Shown here piece after piece: positions 47,876 through 59,275 of a stretch of DNA of 64,000 bases. The notes beneath the pieces were generated by a model. The model was not told the origin of the DNA and did no database searches. It saw nothing but the letters and a program-made list of their open reading frames with translations. Source of the stretch: Lineus longissimus. Lineage: Eukaryota > Nemertea > Pilidiophora > Heteronemertea > Lineidae. Position numbers and translations under genes: made by a program. Within the stretch, counting starts at the first letter, position 1, and each line of letters opens with the position of its first letter. Location of the stretch: contig NC_088317.1 in assembly GCF_910592395.1 (NCBI RefSeq), forward strand, positions 1,676,001 through 1,740,000, written 5' to 3'.

Positions 47876-49736
47876 ATTCACTGTCTCTGCAACATGAGGT
47901 GTGTCTATTTGCTTTCCATTTAAGCATCCATCCTTGAGCTTTGTCTTCTTCGGGTGGCTTTCTAATTCAATTTCCTGCAGTCTCTGTCAATTCAAACATT
48001 AACCCTGTATTGTTTAAACCTACAAGCTGACAAGATGAAAAAAATAAGAAATGTGTTCTGAGGGCTGTAGCTAGAGGGGGTAGTGTAGGACGGCAAATGC
48101 CCCGAAGGATCTCAAAAAACAGCCCAAGGCAGGGCAAAGAGGTATTTTCCCCCCCCCCATGTCCAAAAAGTTATCTACAGGCCTGGTCTTGACTTTGGCA
48201 TGTGATAAGACATCATTGATGATTGATCCGAGCCAACTACTCAGAGTAAGTAGCAAGTGTACTCACCTTGATTTAGTCTTAAGTATGCTTCTGTCTTCAA
48301 CACAACACAAGAACTTACAACAGTTACATACTTGGATTACTTTGATCAGATACATTTCATCGAAAAAAACAAGAGACCATTTTGATTATGTTCTACGGGT
48401 GAATCCCAAGAAACTAATAAATCACCCATCCCTTCAAAGCTGGCGCCACAATGTAGACAAGACCGTCATGATACTTGGCTGGCCGAGGACATGGGGGACT
48501 TTACCAGGAAATCTCGAGGAGTTAAACCGTCTGCAGCAATCTGAGGCCAGGAAGCCAGTGATGTCAAGATGGGGGAGAGATGACATGATCACGGAAGCTG
48601 CCAAACATCTCCAAGCTTGTTTGACCAACGTTGGTGCCAATCGTTGGGAGCACTTTGATTAAGTACCCTCAAAATGTGGTATGCCAAAACTCAACTGGCA
48701 CAGGCACCAGGGTATCCCCAAGGTGACCCCAGGATCATTCCATCAAGGCGGGCCGGATTTACCAGACAACTGACTGTCATTTATTATCAGTTAAGTCACG
48801 ATTAAGAAGAATCGCTTCTTTGAGGTTAACCAACTTTTCCTGGAACAGATTGAAGGCCTCATGTCGAAAATGCAATGAACAACCACCTATTGAATGAGAC
48901 TAAAATGAAGCAATGCTGAAGGCACCCATAATATACAGTGCTATCAAAACCAAAACAGGTGCAACTATTCACGAACCACCTATCGGAAGTCTCCGCTTTT
49001 ATGAGGAGGTTTAGATACAAAGGGTGATATGGAGCTTCTTTCAACATCTATCAATCTATCACCGCTCTTTCAGCAGGATCAACTCAGGAACTACCTCCCT
49101 CTGATATTACGTAGGTCCCTCCTGAGGTCAGAAGCGGCGTTTCCAATTCGAGCCCGATTTGCTGCAACTTATCCTCCTATCTTTCAATACCTAGCGATAC
49201 CCATCGCCAGATATCTTGGCGATACGCATCACCACAGGAACTGGTTAGAATTTTAGCAGCAACCACCTGTAGTGATCTGTAGGAGATCAAATCTGGCCTA
49301 GGAAGCATGCAACAGCGTGCAGTCCAGACTTCTGCCTCAGTTCATGGTCAGATCATCTCTTAACTTCATCATACCGATTTGTCCGATCGACTTTGGTCCC
49401 AGTGCAAGAAATAAAAAATCCAACATCCCGTGCAACTGGTGTTGATAACTAACATAAAAAGCCTCCATGCTGAGTTGAAGATAACACACCACTTGTAAAT
49501 TCCAAACTTGTAAACATAGATAACATTTTCGAAACGATACTTTGGGTTTTTATCAAACTATTTTTCACACTGCACAAGGAAGCCCATCATATCTGATAAC
49601 TTGGAAACATCTGGCAGGTGTGTGTGATAAAATTCCTTAAATATCAGTTCATTCCAGCTTCTTTGGTTTCAATCTGCAAATCAACAAATAGCAAATGTGC
49701 TACTATTCTTGAAATTGAAGGGAAATACTGTCAAAA
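47876..49736. other. noncoding block containing the longest open frame of the window
   Basis: The plus frame 48159-48662 is 167 codons from ATG to stop. It starts next to a C-tract, and a donor-like GTAAGT lies within it at 48247. Its second half (from ~48400) has fairly balanced composition, but no domain is recognised and a frame of this length is near what chance yields in 64 kb. I leave it as an unproven ORF. Confidence 0.25.
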
Positions 49737-49767
49737 ATGGTGAATTCAGATTTCACCATGGTAGATT
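49737..49767. repeat. dispersed copy of the CACCATGGTG array edge
   Basis: These 31 bases match 3631-3661 with one mismatch and include one TTCACCATGGT palindrome half-array. A shorter likeness follows ('cgtaaggg' versus 'cataaggg'). It shows that the array at 3.5 kb is part of something dispersed. Confidence 0.8.
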
Positions 49768-50820
49768 GGGATTCATTTTCGTAAGGGATGACCACCTGTA
49801 TCTCTGAGATCCCCGATGCAAGGGAAAGCTGCATCAAGTTGGATACACTGCTCAACAACCCAACTGGTTACAATTTAGAAACCACCAACAGCGAACCAAG
49901 TCAGGTTAAGCAGGATAAAATGCTTCGCCTTCAAACAGTAATTGTTAAGTTATAAATGCCTTACCGGACCAATTACTTCAAACATCTTCCTCTCAACACT
50001 TCTAACTGGTAAACACACCCAAAGCTAATTGCAGCAGCTTGATTCCTTTAGCTTCAAACAACAGTTGTGGTAAGAAATTGCAAAGGCATTTCTCCAGTTT
50101 CCCCAACTTCTAAATGCCTTCCCCCATCCATCAACACACAACTGATAGAATTTAACTACCATCAGTACATTCCTTGGCTGACTTCCTTCTCTTGCAACCT
50201 CTCCATGGACCACGTTGATGCTGGTCTTGTTGAAGTTCCCACAAGGACTCCAAATGTACATGCAGCCCGGAGGCATTCAAACTGTCACTTGCTCATAAAG
50301 CCATAAGGGTGCAAAGCATCACACGAGATTGTATGATGGCAGTTCCCACAATGGTGTTCACAATATCAGATGCTGTTGAGTCCATGTCCTCAAATGCATT
50401 TGCAGCCCATGCCAACTTTTGCTCATTCGTTAAAGCAAAAGTCCCAAGATGTATATCAGCAGATGATCTTCGTATGGCTCATACTACTGCTGACAACAGC
50501 AACTTGATGCCTTCAACAAAATTATGGGCGGACATCATGAAATAGCACAATAATTTGTTGACACCTAAGTCCTGCTCATGACCAGTTACCCATTCTTATC
50601 ATTGTCTGTGCCCCTCTCTTCCAAGATAATGGTTCCAAATCCTGATTTATTATCATTACCCTAACTGGGGATATTGGCTGTTCAGCTATCACAGGCAGAT
50701 CAGCCGTGCTATCATAAATAAAGTAATATACTTATATCGGTTATACATGGAGGCGTTATGGGCTGGATGGTCATCAATCAATGACCTTGTCGTTTGAGAT
50801 AAGTGACCATTTGCCTTTAT
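49768..50820. other. noncoding block
   Basis: Nothing recognised. Confidence 0.4.
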
Positions 50821-51035
50821 GGTCAGTCTTGAGATGATGAATTGTTGCTTCTGATTTCCTTGAGAGCTTAGCCTTGGCTTAAGACTGCATTGTGTTGATT
50901 GGCATGTCCTATCTGAACATGGGGTTAACTGGTCAGTTCGAGATGATGAATTGTTGCTTTGGATTTCCTTGATAGCTTAGCCTTGGATTAACTGTTTATT
51001 GGTATGGTCAGCCTGAAGGATTGTTGCTTCATTTT
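50821..51035. repeat. direct duplication, period 110, plus a partial third copy
   Basis: 'gagatgatgaattgttgctt' occurs near 50830 and 50940, and both are followed by 'atttccttga(g/t)agcttagccttgg'. 'ggtcag' starts them at 50821 and 50931, and a shorter third copy follows at about 51006. The two main copies are among the best conserved of the local duplications. Confidence 0.85.
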
Positions 51036-52051
51036 CAGGGTACCATTGCTTGTGGCTATGCTACGATGCTTAATGCCTGTTGGCTCACCAAACACCACTC
51101 GCGTGGAGCTGACATTTGCCCGAAACCTTTAAATGCCAGCTTGTGAGGTTAGTTTTGGCCCACACTCCAGCTCCACCGCCATGGTTGGTGTGACAGTCAA
51201 TACCTCCAGCTTGGTATCAATTCCTTCAACTGAAATCAACAAGTGCAATTAGATAAGCTTTTCTGAAAACTTCTCAAACAAAAAGTTTGATTTCGGAACT
51301 CGCCTAAATTTAAATCAAGCCATCTACAGATCTGGTTTTCTTATTTCGCCTGAGGTCGCTAGCATAGCGTCAGTGCCCTAAGACAACGTCAATCTGTGAT
51401 TAGATCAAATCTTAGTCACCTTTCCCATCCCTGCTAATTGCTAAATTGACTTTTGACTAATTGCCAGCCTTCAATTGATGACTAGCGCTGACATAATTTG
51501 CCAAGCGGCGTTAAGAAGGCAAGAAAAACTCAGTCCTGTTTGCCGATTTTGTGAAATCTATAACTTGATTAGCAATTGACTCGACATAGTTTTTTGTACC
51601 CTCGTATCGAGAAATAAGCATCTTCCTATCCTTGCCTGAGGGTATCGTGATCTTTTGCCGACTTTTTACAATTGCCTTGTAACTAAGGAGACACGTCTGA
51701 GAAAGAGTCACATCATCTTTTTTTGCATCTGAACACAGAATTAGCAGTTGCCTCGAGGCCTTTTTGAACCACCAAAGAAATTCTCTGGATGAGCAAATAA
51801 TGTCCCAAAACACTTTAAATTTCCCAAAATTTTAAAATATACGCCGGCTAAAAATAAACCTATTTTTATAAAACGTAAGATAATAAAGATATCATCAACT
51901 AATTTATTTTTTTGGAAAATAGACATAGATTTTTTAGGACAACTTTTCTTCCAAGTCTACTTAACCTTTATTTCCTTTCCAAAACAACCACAAAGAACAC
52001 CTTTTCATCATTGACTGCAGCAACGGAACATGAAACAAACAACGCGGCAAG

Positions 52052-52089
<38 letters not shown>

Positions 52090-52968
52090 TGACCCAACTC
52101 TTCCCGATACCCTTTGACATTTGCAGATACCCTTGCTTTGTCTCACTTCAAAAGCAGATGAGTTAGACAACCCTGGCACAGAAACAGAGAATGTAGAGAT
52201 GGAAAATCCTCTATAATCTAAGATGGCCACTAATATTAGAAATACACAAATGGACAGAGACAATCTGCCCTTCACCAAAGACCCTTGTCTGTGAGGGAAA
52301 AACAATGAAAAAATCTGAAAAAAATAATCACACGAACTTTCAAAAGGAAATGCGCAGCGAGAACAAAAGTTCAAAAGGAACCACAAGAAAAAGAACACCG
52401 CCAAGATGACGGCGACAATAAGAAACGTGGAATGGCCGAAGATGTTTAAAAAGTCTTGGCGCTAATATCGTCCACAAAAGTAATCTCGATACGGCACGCT
52501 TTGAATGGTCGCAACTCTCTTGGGCCTAGCGGTCAAAGGGGATCAGTGCACCATTACATCTTGAGACATTTCATCTCGCTAAAAAGGACGCCGCCATTTA
52601 GCATGATACGCTAATGGTCGGATTATATTTAGCGAGGAGCAGAGTCCAACAGGTAGGCGATAGCGTGAGATGAAAGAGAGGTTGTGCACCAAAGGAGTTT
52701 TTACTTTTAATGTCTGAGATTGAATGGAAATTGAGAATGTCCAGTGCCCAGCAGGTAGTCATATGGTACCTGATTGTCTAGATAACATATGATCTTTTGA
52801 TGGATAGTTTAAAGTCGAAAGGAGGCTGGACATTATGTTGATGAAGGCGCCAGGTTTGGGAGAATCTTTCTTGTCTGAAGTATCCTGTTAGTACTTTGAG
52901 CAAAAGGGCAAGGCAAAAGTATCCACTTTCAATAAATGTCAACATCTCAAAACAAATCAATCCTGACA
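51036..52968. other. noncoding block with a 31-base A homopolymer
   Basis: The A-tract lies at 52052-52082. The minus-strand frame across it (52404-51961) owes its length to the Phe codons of the tract. The DNA after it is purine-rich on the plus strand. No gene is supported. Confidence 0.4.
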
Positions 52969-53000
52969 TGACCTTGAGCTCTGACCTTGACCTTGACCTT
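52969..53000 (-). promoter_or_regulatory. overlapping nuclear-receptor half-sites
   Basis: TGACCTTGA occurs at 52969-52977, then TGACCTT starts at 52982, 52988 and 52994, overlapping every six bases. The reverse complement TCAAGGTCA is the extended half-site bound by NR5A/ERR-type receptors. It is also a simple (GACCTT)3 hexamer repeat, so chance expansion is an equal explanation. Confidence 0.35.
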
Positions 53001-53580
53001 TAGATGTGTCACCAAAGCAGCCAGAATAATCAAATTAGTAAAACATCGCATATCATCAGTAAAAGAGACGGAAGATGGGATCATTCTGTTGCCTGATGAG
53101 GAAAAATCATGAAAAATCATCTCCCGAGGTGGTTTCCGTGCACTGCTTTTCCTCGGGATTGAGATGCTCCGGGATCTTAGAATCTAATTAGTGTGATCCC
53201 TTGGATCATCAGGAAAACAGAGAAGAAAGCCTCGATCAATTCATAATTAACACTTTGATTACAATGAGAAGGTTAGGGTCGTGATCCTCAGTTGTCACCT
53301 TTGGCCATAACCGCTGCCGAATAAAAACTACAGCGACACACATTAAGTGAGAGTGAAGACAGACTATAACGGCAGGCAAAGGCAAACGATTCGGAAGCAA
53401 GGAAACATCTTGCTGGTCTTCGAAGTCCCCCTGCCTCTGCATGGTGTAATTGTTTGAGGCCTTAAACCATTGTTCATGGTCTGAATTGTCCTCAGTGTTG
53501 ATCCTCCTTGGGATTGAACAATGGTTCATCTGATCATCAGTCATATTCAAGTACCTTCACAGATCTATAGCTTTCATGTG

Positions 53581-53655
53581 GCCCTCAGTGGTCTAGTGGC
53601 AGAGGTATGGGACTACCACACAGAGGGTCCTGGTTTCACATCACGCAAGAGGCAG
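53581..53655 (+). mobile_element. tRNA-derived SINE head (tRNA-Gly-like)
   Basis: GTGGTCTAGTGGCAGAGG resembles an A box. It is followed by an anticodon-arm-like stretch around GGACTACCACA and a degenerate B box (CCTGGTTTCACATC), in tRNA order and spacing. After it come an A-tract, an AT-rich tail and a 14-base hairpin. The B box is too poor for a working tRNA, so a decayed SINE is most likely. Confidence 0.55.
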
Positions 53656-53699
53656 GGATAAAAAAAAAATTTTTTAATTTTTCATAATTTTTTTTTATA

Positions 53700-53742
53700 T
53701 GGGTAGAAAGAAGAATATTTTCTCTTTCCTTCTTTCTACCCA
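53700..53742. other. perfect 14-bp hairpin
   Basis: TGGGTAGAAAGAAG (53700-53713) pairs perfectly with CTTCTTTCTACCCA (53729-53742) across a 15-base loop. It directly follows the AT-rich tail of the SINE-like sequence and may be part of its tail or an independent structure. Confidence 0.7.
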
Positions 53743-55877
53743 AATAATCTGTTTTTCATTTCTCTTTTTTCTTTTTCTTGATAGCAGTAACATGAGGTTG
53801 ATGAATGTCACAAATTTGGCTGTAGCCCTCAGCCATCGTACTCCAGAATCTGGTTTTGGTATCTTGATCCTCCAGTAACGGGGTTTTCCATGTGTTTCAA
53901 ACGGAGCACAGCCTTGGAGAATGCGATGTGTGTTCCATTCTCAGTGTTTGATTCTATTTCACTTAAAGAATCAATCAGTGTTTTCCGTTTTCTAATGATC
54001 TCGATGTCTACAGGCCAAGCTGACATTCCATACTGATTGATTCAACGATTGTAATCAAAACATGACTTTGATGGGTTCGGTTCGCCAGGAAAAGAAATCA
54101 ATAATCATCCAGAAACTATAGTACATCAAGTCAATAAACAAATCCAACAAAAAAACTTTCACTGATAGATTCAAAGGTTTTCAATTTCTTTGAAAAGCCT
54201 GTCTGATATTTTAGGCACTTTGCAAAGCATTACCACAGTTTTTAGAATAACCTCTATCAGGTGAAAAATAGTGGAAGTCCAATCTTGAGCGATTTCACTC
54301 CAATTTATACCAGAACCTGGTGATTTTCTTACCGAAGTTTACGAGTTTGAGCTTTTCCTCGGCTTACTGATCATTTAGACGCAGGTAGCACCTGATTGTG
54401 TTGATATTCGCTCATCGAAACCTGCTATTTCTACGAAGCTTGGGATTAATTCTGGCTCCAGCCACCAGGAGGTGAGCTGTATGTATATGATACCAGACTG
54501 CGGGCTGAGATAAAAATCCGTCAAGCTACTGCTAATCAAGGTATGAATCTGAAGTCTTCATAGCGTTATTGCCAAATTGTTGCATGTTGGGTTTTAGGTG
54601 ATCTCACACAGATACCACAACGGTTAAGCAGAATTTCCCAACCATTTTTGGGTTTTACTTACTTGAAGTGCGGACTACTCCTGAAAAGACAATACAAGTA
54701 ACTTTACTGCTGAACAGAACAAAAAAAAATTTATAAACAGATCCTAAATCAAAAGTTAAGTAATCTAAGACAGATAAAACAAATCCATCAATGACCAAAC
54801 CGATACATCAACATTACAAAGTTTCTTGCCTTTCATCAAAGCACAAGGTCAGATATCATAGCAAATGAGGAATATCTTCAAAACACCATCAAAGACATAG
54901 GAAAGGTTTACAATTCACTGCTTTGGGCATCTAACAATTCTCACAATGAAATGTGATACACCACCCAAAGGACCTTAATAGAAACCATATAGTTTTTGCA
55001 AGAGCTATTCTATTATTTCCTGCGATCAAACGAACTCGGTTTAAGAAATTTGATTATAGTTCTTTGACTTTTGAAAACTCGATCTTGAAATCCTTCTGTT
55101 TAATCCATTAAGCAACCTATGCTTAAATCCTTTGGTTAATTTAGCATCAAGACTCCAGAAATGGCTTCTGTGACTAATGTTATTTTTATTACAGTTCAAG
55201 TTAACCTGACCAGAGTCTTATACACAAAAATCACATTTTTCATTACGGAATTCACTTACGAGTTTGGTACACTAGAGTTGGCATGAACTGTTACGTTTCT
55301 CTGACATTTGTAACCAGATCCAAGAAAACATTTGTCATTTGTAAAAATGATTCAATTACTTTGATTCATCATGTTCAGAAGAAATCTCGATAATCTTTTA
55401 AAGGTCGGAAGTTAAAAATCACACAGACAGTTGGACTGTCTAATGTCTGAAATGGTATTTTTCTTCTTCAGTTTTTGCTATGCGCTTGGAGGAGTCATTC
55501 CTCCTCGAACCTGTCCAGGTGGACTAATTCCTCCGCCAACCTGTCTGTCCAGGGGCTAAGCCTTTTTGCACGCCACTACGATAGGTCCCAATTGGGTACA
55601 CCGGTCTTGAGACTCCGTCTTCGATCCATCGCAAGCTCCTCATGCTTCTCACTTAGTGGGGTATTTCGCTTGCCCAAGAACAGTCACAGGCAAAGACACC
55701 AGGTACAAAGAGCATTGGTTTTAAGTCTCATTCAAAGAATGACCCACCCTGCTCAACATCTTTTCAATACTTACCTGAAAAATCAGAATGATACAAAAAG
55801 TCAGACAGGTGAAAAACAGATCATTATCACAGAGAGAGAGCAACAGAGCATGCAGGCTCAGGCTACGATGTCACTGA
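53743..55877. other. noncoding block
   Basis: A 147-codon plus frame (55475-55918) has no recognised domain and ends inside the CRE array. No gene is supported. Confidence 0.35.
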
Positions 55878-55923
55878 TGACGTCACAAGGATGCCATGAC
55901 GTCATCATGATGTCATGACGTCG
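55878..55923. promoter_or_regulatory. three CRE/ATF sites at 19-bp spacing
   Basis: TGACGTCA starts at 55878 and 55897, and TGACGTCG at 55916, exactly 19 bases apart. A near-match TGATGTCA lies at 55908. Full CREs are bound by CREB/ATF bZIP dimers. Equal spacing may reflect a small tandem duplication or phased binding on almost the same face of the helix. There is no adjacent gene to assign it to. Confidence 0.5.
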
Positions 55924-56224
55924 GGTCAACAATCACAGCTGTCAGACAGTCCCTGAATGATCTCTTCATTCAGTTGCGGTCATGCAGGCGCAGTGGACAC
56001 CAAATTGCCACGTCAACATCATTTATTATCAGAGAGAGAGGGATGCATTTTCTAAAACTCTTGTAGATGTAATTACCTGCACAATATTTTTCTTTGTTGA
56101 TTAAAAGATCAATCCATTTTCATTGGTGCCTTGAAATAGTGGTCAGCTTTGATCAAAAAGGTCAGATCTATTCTATCACAAGATCACCATTATTTTTAGA
56201 CTTTCAAAGCAGTTTTTCATTAAA

Positions 56225-56447
56225 CATGAATTGAGAAACTAATACTTGCGATTAAGAGTAATCATACCTTATAAAAGAACAAAGGAATATCAGTAACATA
56301 ACATAAGGGAGACCTTTGGATAAACTGATGGAGCACAAAATATGAATTGAGGAAACAATAATGTTTTTGATATTAATTGTAGCTTATGAAAGAACTAAAG
56401 AAGACTAGTGGCTTTTATCATAAGAGATACCTTTTGATAATTGATGG
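56225..56447. repeat. direct duplication, period 116
   Basis: 'catgaattgagaaac' (56225) pairs with 'tatgaattgaggaaac' (56341). 'cttataaaagaac' then pairs with 'cttatgaaagaac', and 'gataaactgatgg' with 'gataattgatgg'. First and last anchors are both 116 bases apart, so the two copies are adjacent and full length, though diverged. Confidence 0.75.
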
Positions 56448-56850
56448 TATTTTCTTGACAAAAAGCTGCTCTAAATTGGCATTTGTTTTCATTCGACTAC
56501 AATCAAAGAATTTATGGTTTCAAAAGAAGATCTAAGGGAAGAATTTACATTTGACATGAAAAGCGTAAAGCAAAACGCAAAACAGATTTTTTAGAAGTGA
56601 ACCTTTATAGGCCGTTGGTCTCTAATACTACTAAGTTTGATGTTCATTAATAGTTCCTATGTATTTCTCATTGATATCTAAAACAAGGGAATCAACATCA
56701 AAATGGTTGAGTCCTTTAGGACTGATGATAAAAAGTTTAGTTTACAGTGTTCCGAGTTCAAGCAGTTAGTGCATTTAATGCCGAGAAGATACAGGTAGAG
56801 CCACCAAGTGGTCAACAGGAAAAGTATCCCTAGCCCACTAAGGGTATTTC

Positions 56851-57025
56851 ATTAGAACCTCTCTACTGAGGACACTCTCGGGAGAGACAAGTACTGTTCT
56901 TTATAGAGGAGTCCTGATTAGAGAGGTCAAATTGAATGGAAACATCTAAATTGGGACCAAAACTAGTGTCCTTAATAGAGAGGTAGTCCTTAATAGGTAA
57001 CTGTACGCTAAAGGTGGTTCAACTG
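56851..57025 (-). mobile_element. pogo-like MITE, copy 3
   Basis: The right end is the reverse complement of CAGTTGAACCACC and is followed by TA. The left end is CATTAGAACCTCTC, one change from the expected CAGTAGAACC. The interior ('gaccaaaactagtgtcc', 'gattagagaggtcaaa') matches copy 1 in reverse orientation along nearly its whole length. Confidence 0.8.
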
Positions 57026-59050
57026 TAGTCATTTACCAGTTCAGTATTCATATGTCGCTTTTTCACTTTCTAAATATACATGCCAACCGTCGAAAAATGA
57101 AAACTTCCGCAGTAACATGAGTAAGCTCCCCTCGTCATATGCGCATCACGCAAGCTTCAAAATGCGGCAAGCAAAAACCGTTACGATCAGTTATGATATG
57201 AAGTGTTCATATTTTTCTCTCTCAAAATAATCCCAACTAGTTGATTACACAGCAAGCTGACAGTACAAATCACGGGTGCCGCGCGACTCTGACGTTTATT
57301 CATTCAAACCTACGCCGCTGTAATCCGGCGATCAGAAAAACGGTCAACGAGACAGCTTCCTCATCAAGTAAGGATTAACTACAGACCAAGTGCACGCCAA
57401 GGCATATAAATTACATTGCCGGAGTATATCTTTTATTGTGGCGCATCAATTCCATGTCGAACCTTTTCCGTGATGAAAATTTGCGGTTTTGGAAAGCTTT
57501 TCGGTGATGACTTATCATGGAGATGGAGATATCTGTTTGGTCGGTACTTTTGATATGGAATCAAAGGCTCCACGACTCTAGCCTGACAATTCAGATGCGA
57601 CGCCGAAAACAGCTGACTCAGCACACATGAAAGTCAAAAACTGAAGCCCCACAGTAACACATTCTCAGAATAAAAGTGTTCAGACTGGAAAATATGAATT
57701 GTATTGGAAACAACGCATGCGGAAAAAACAAACAAGAAAATATACACCGTCGACCAAGTGATATTTCTGTGATTTTCCCTTTGTCCTCCACTTTGACAAT
57801 ACACGTCATATCTTTTGACGTAAGCCTCAAAGCAATAGTCAAGAACACATTTTACATTTCTCCGGCTTTCTTCTTCTTAATGTAGTTAGGAGACAAAGGG
57901 TAGAAGATAGAGGATGAAGTTCAGTTTCTTTTGATGCGTAATCATAACACGTTTTTAATTGTTCTGTCAATGGAATTGAAGATGAAACAGGACAAGATAA
58001 AGCACTGTCTGCGCATCTTCTTAGATGTTGTTTTAAAGAAACTGTATAATTATACAAATGGAAAGTTTAGTTTTTGCTTTTGATGACTCCTGTCTTGGGA
58101 TTTATATGAGAAAGTTATAAACGGTTGATGAATACATTGTTCTAAAAGGGACTATAGACAGGCTTTAAGCGCCTCGCAAACTAACAATTTTAATCACTGC
58201 AACCTGCAATGGAGTAATGACAACATGACAAATAACTGTCTTGTTTGCTGAGACTTTACAAGAGGACAACTTGAAGGCGGTACAGTTGTATGCAAAAGTA
58301 AACAGATGTGTCTTTTTCCTTGAATGGAACAATCTCATACTGAATCTTCATCATGCACAGAAGCTCTTTGTTTGAAATAAGTCAATAAATATATAGCGAG
58401 AAGCCTCCTCCCTGTGACATCAAATAGTATCAAGCTTGGCTATCATGCCAATAATCCTAGTTTCCTACAACAGCCCACAGCGTGAAATACTATATCACGC
58501 TAGGTCACTGTAACATTCAATATCATACCACAATAGCCCTTGATAGCCGCTTCATTGCATATTCTACGACAGGCTACACTTCTGTGGCACGGAGACCCTT
58601 GGTCATGCAGATGATGAGAGGGACTTTGAATGGCCCGGATGCACGGCACGTGTCACTGCCTCTGACAATGATCCGATGGAGTGAGTTTGAGATTCGGTCC
58701 GACATCTCCTGTGTTGTTGCAATATGGACCACGATCATATCATTATTTTTGGCAAGGTGTGATGAATTTTGCGTTTTCTGTCAAACACCAAGACTACTTT
58801 CTGTTGTCAGGCTTGATTAGGTTAAGACATTGATGAGTCTTATATTGTATGGTGTACTGCTCCTCAGACACAATTTCCAAAGATCTCAGTCGAACACATT
58901 TGAAAAAGTTTTTCATCAATGCTTGGACATCATCCTCTGTTTAATTCTCAAGAGCTGTTGCCAGACACACTGAAGAAAACTCATGTGGCCTCAATGACAT
59001 TGTTAGCATCACACTCACAGAGTTCATCACAGCTAATAATAAATGTTTGA
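57026..59050. other. noncoding block
   Basis: No feature is recognised. The frame at 58482-58820 (112 codons) has no known domain. Confidence 0.35.
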
Positions 59051-59058
59051 TTACCGTC

Positions 59059-59275
59059 GAATTCAGACGGACATCGTGAATTCAGACGGATGTCATTCTA
59101 CACCATGGTGACAGGTCTGCAAGAGTTTGATCATAGTCCGAATTGTCCTGACATTTTTTCACAGAATCCGAGCCATTGTTGCAGTTAATTCCATCATTGT
59201 TCCAAAGATGTCTCATTGTCCCACAAATGAGGTTCATTGTTGCGAAAATCTTCAATTGTTGCGATGCCCAGATTC
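59059..59275. repeat. degenerate ~20-bp minisatellite carrying ATTGT words
   Basis: GAATTCAGACGG starts at 59059 and 59078 (19 bases). Then ATTGT(T/C) lies at 59175, 59196, 59215, 59236 and 59255, with intervals of 21, 19, 21 and 19; most are preceded by C. The word matches the core bound by SOX/HMG-box proteins. The regular ~20-base spacing could equally come from slippage of a short unit. Confidence 0.6.

Noticed and set aside
48159-48662. Longest open frame in the window, 167 codons plus strand
   Set aside because: No domain is recognised, it begins beside a C-tract, and a frame of this length is near chance expectation for 64 kb at this base composition. Transcript evidence or a homologue would change this.
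51961-52404. 147-codon minus-strand frame rich in Phe
   Set aside because: Its length depends on the 31-base A homopolymer read as Phe codons, and the rest has no recognisable protein character.
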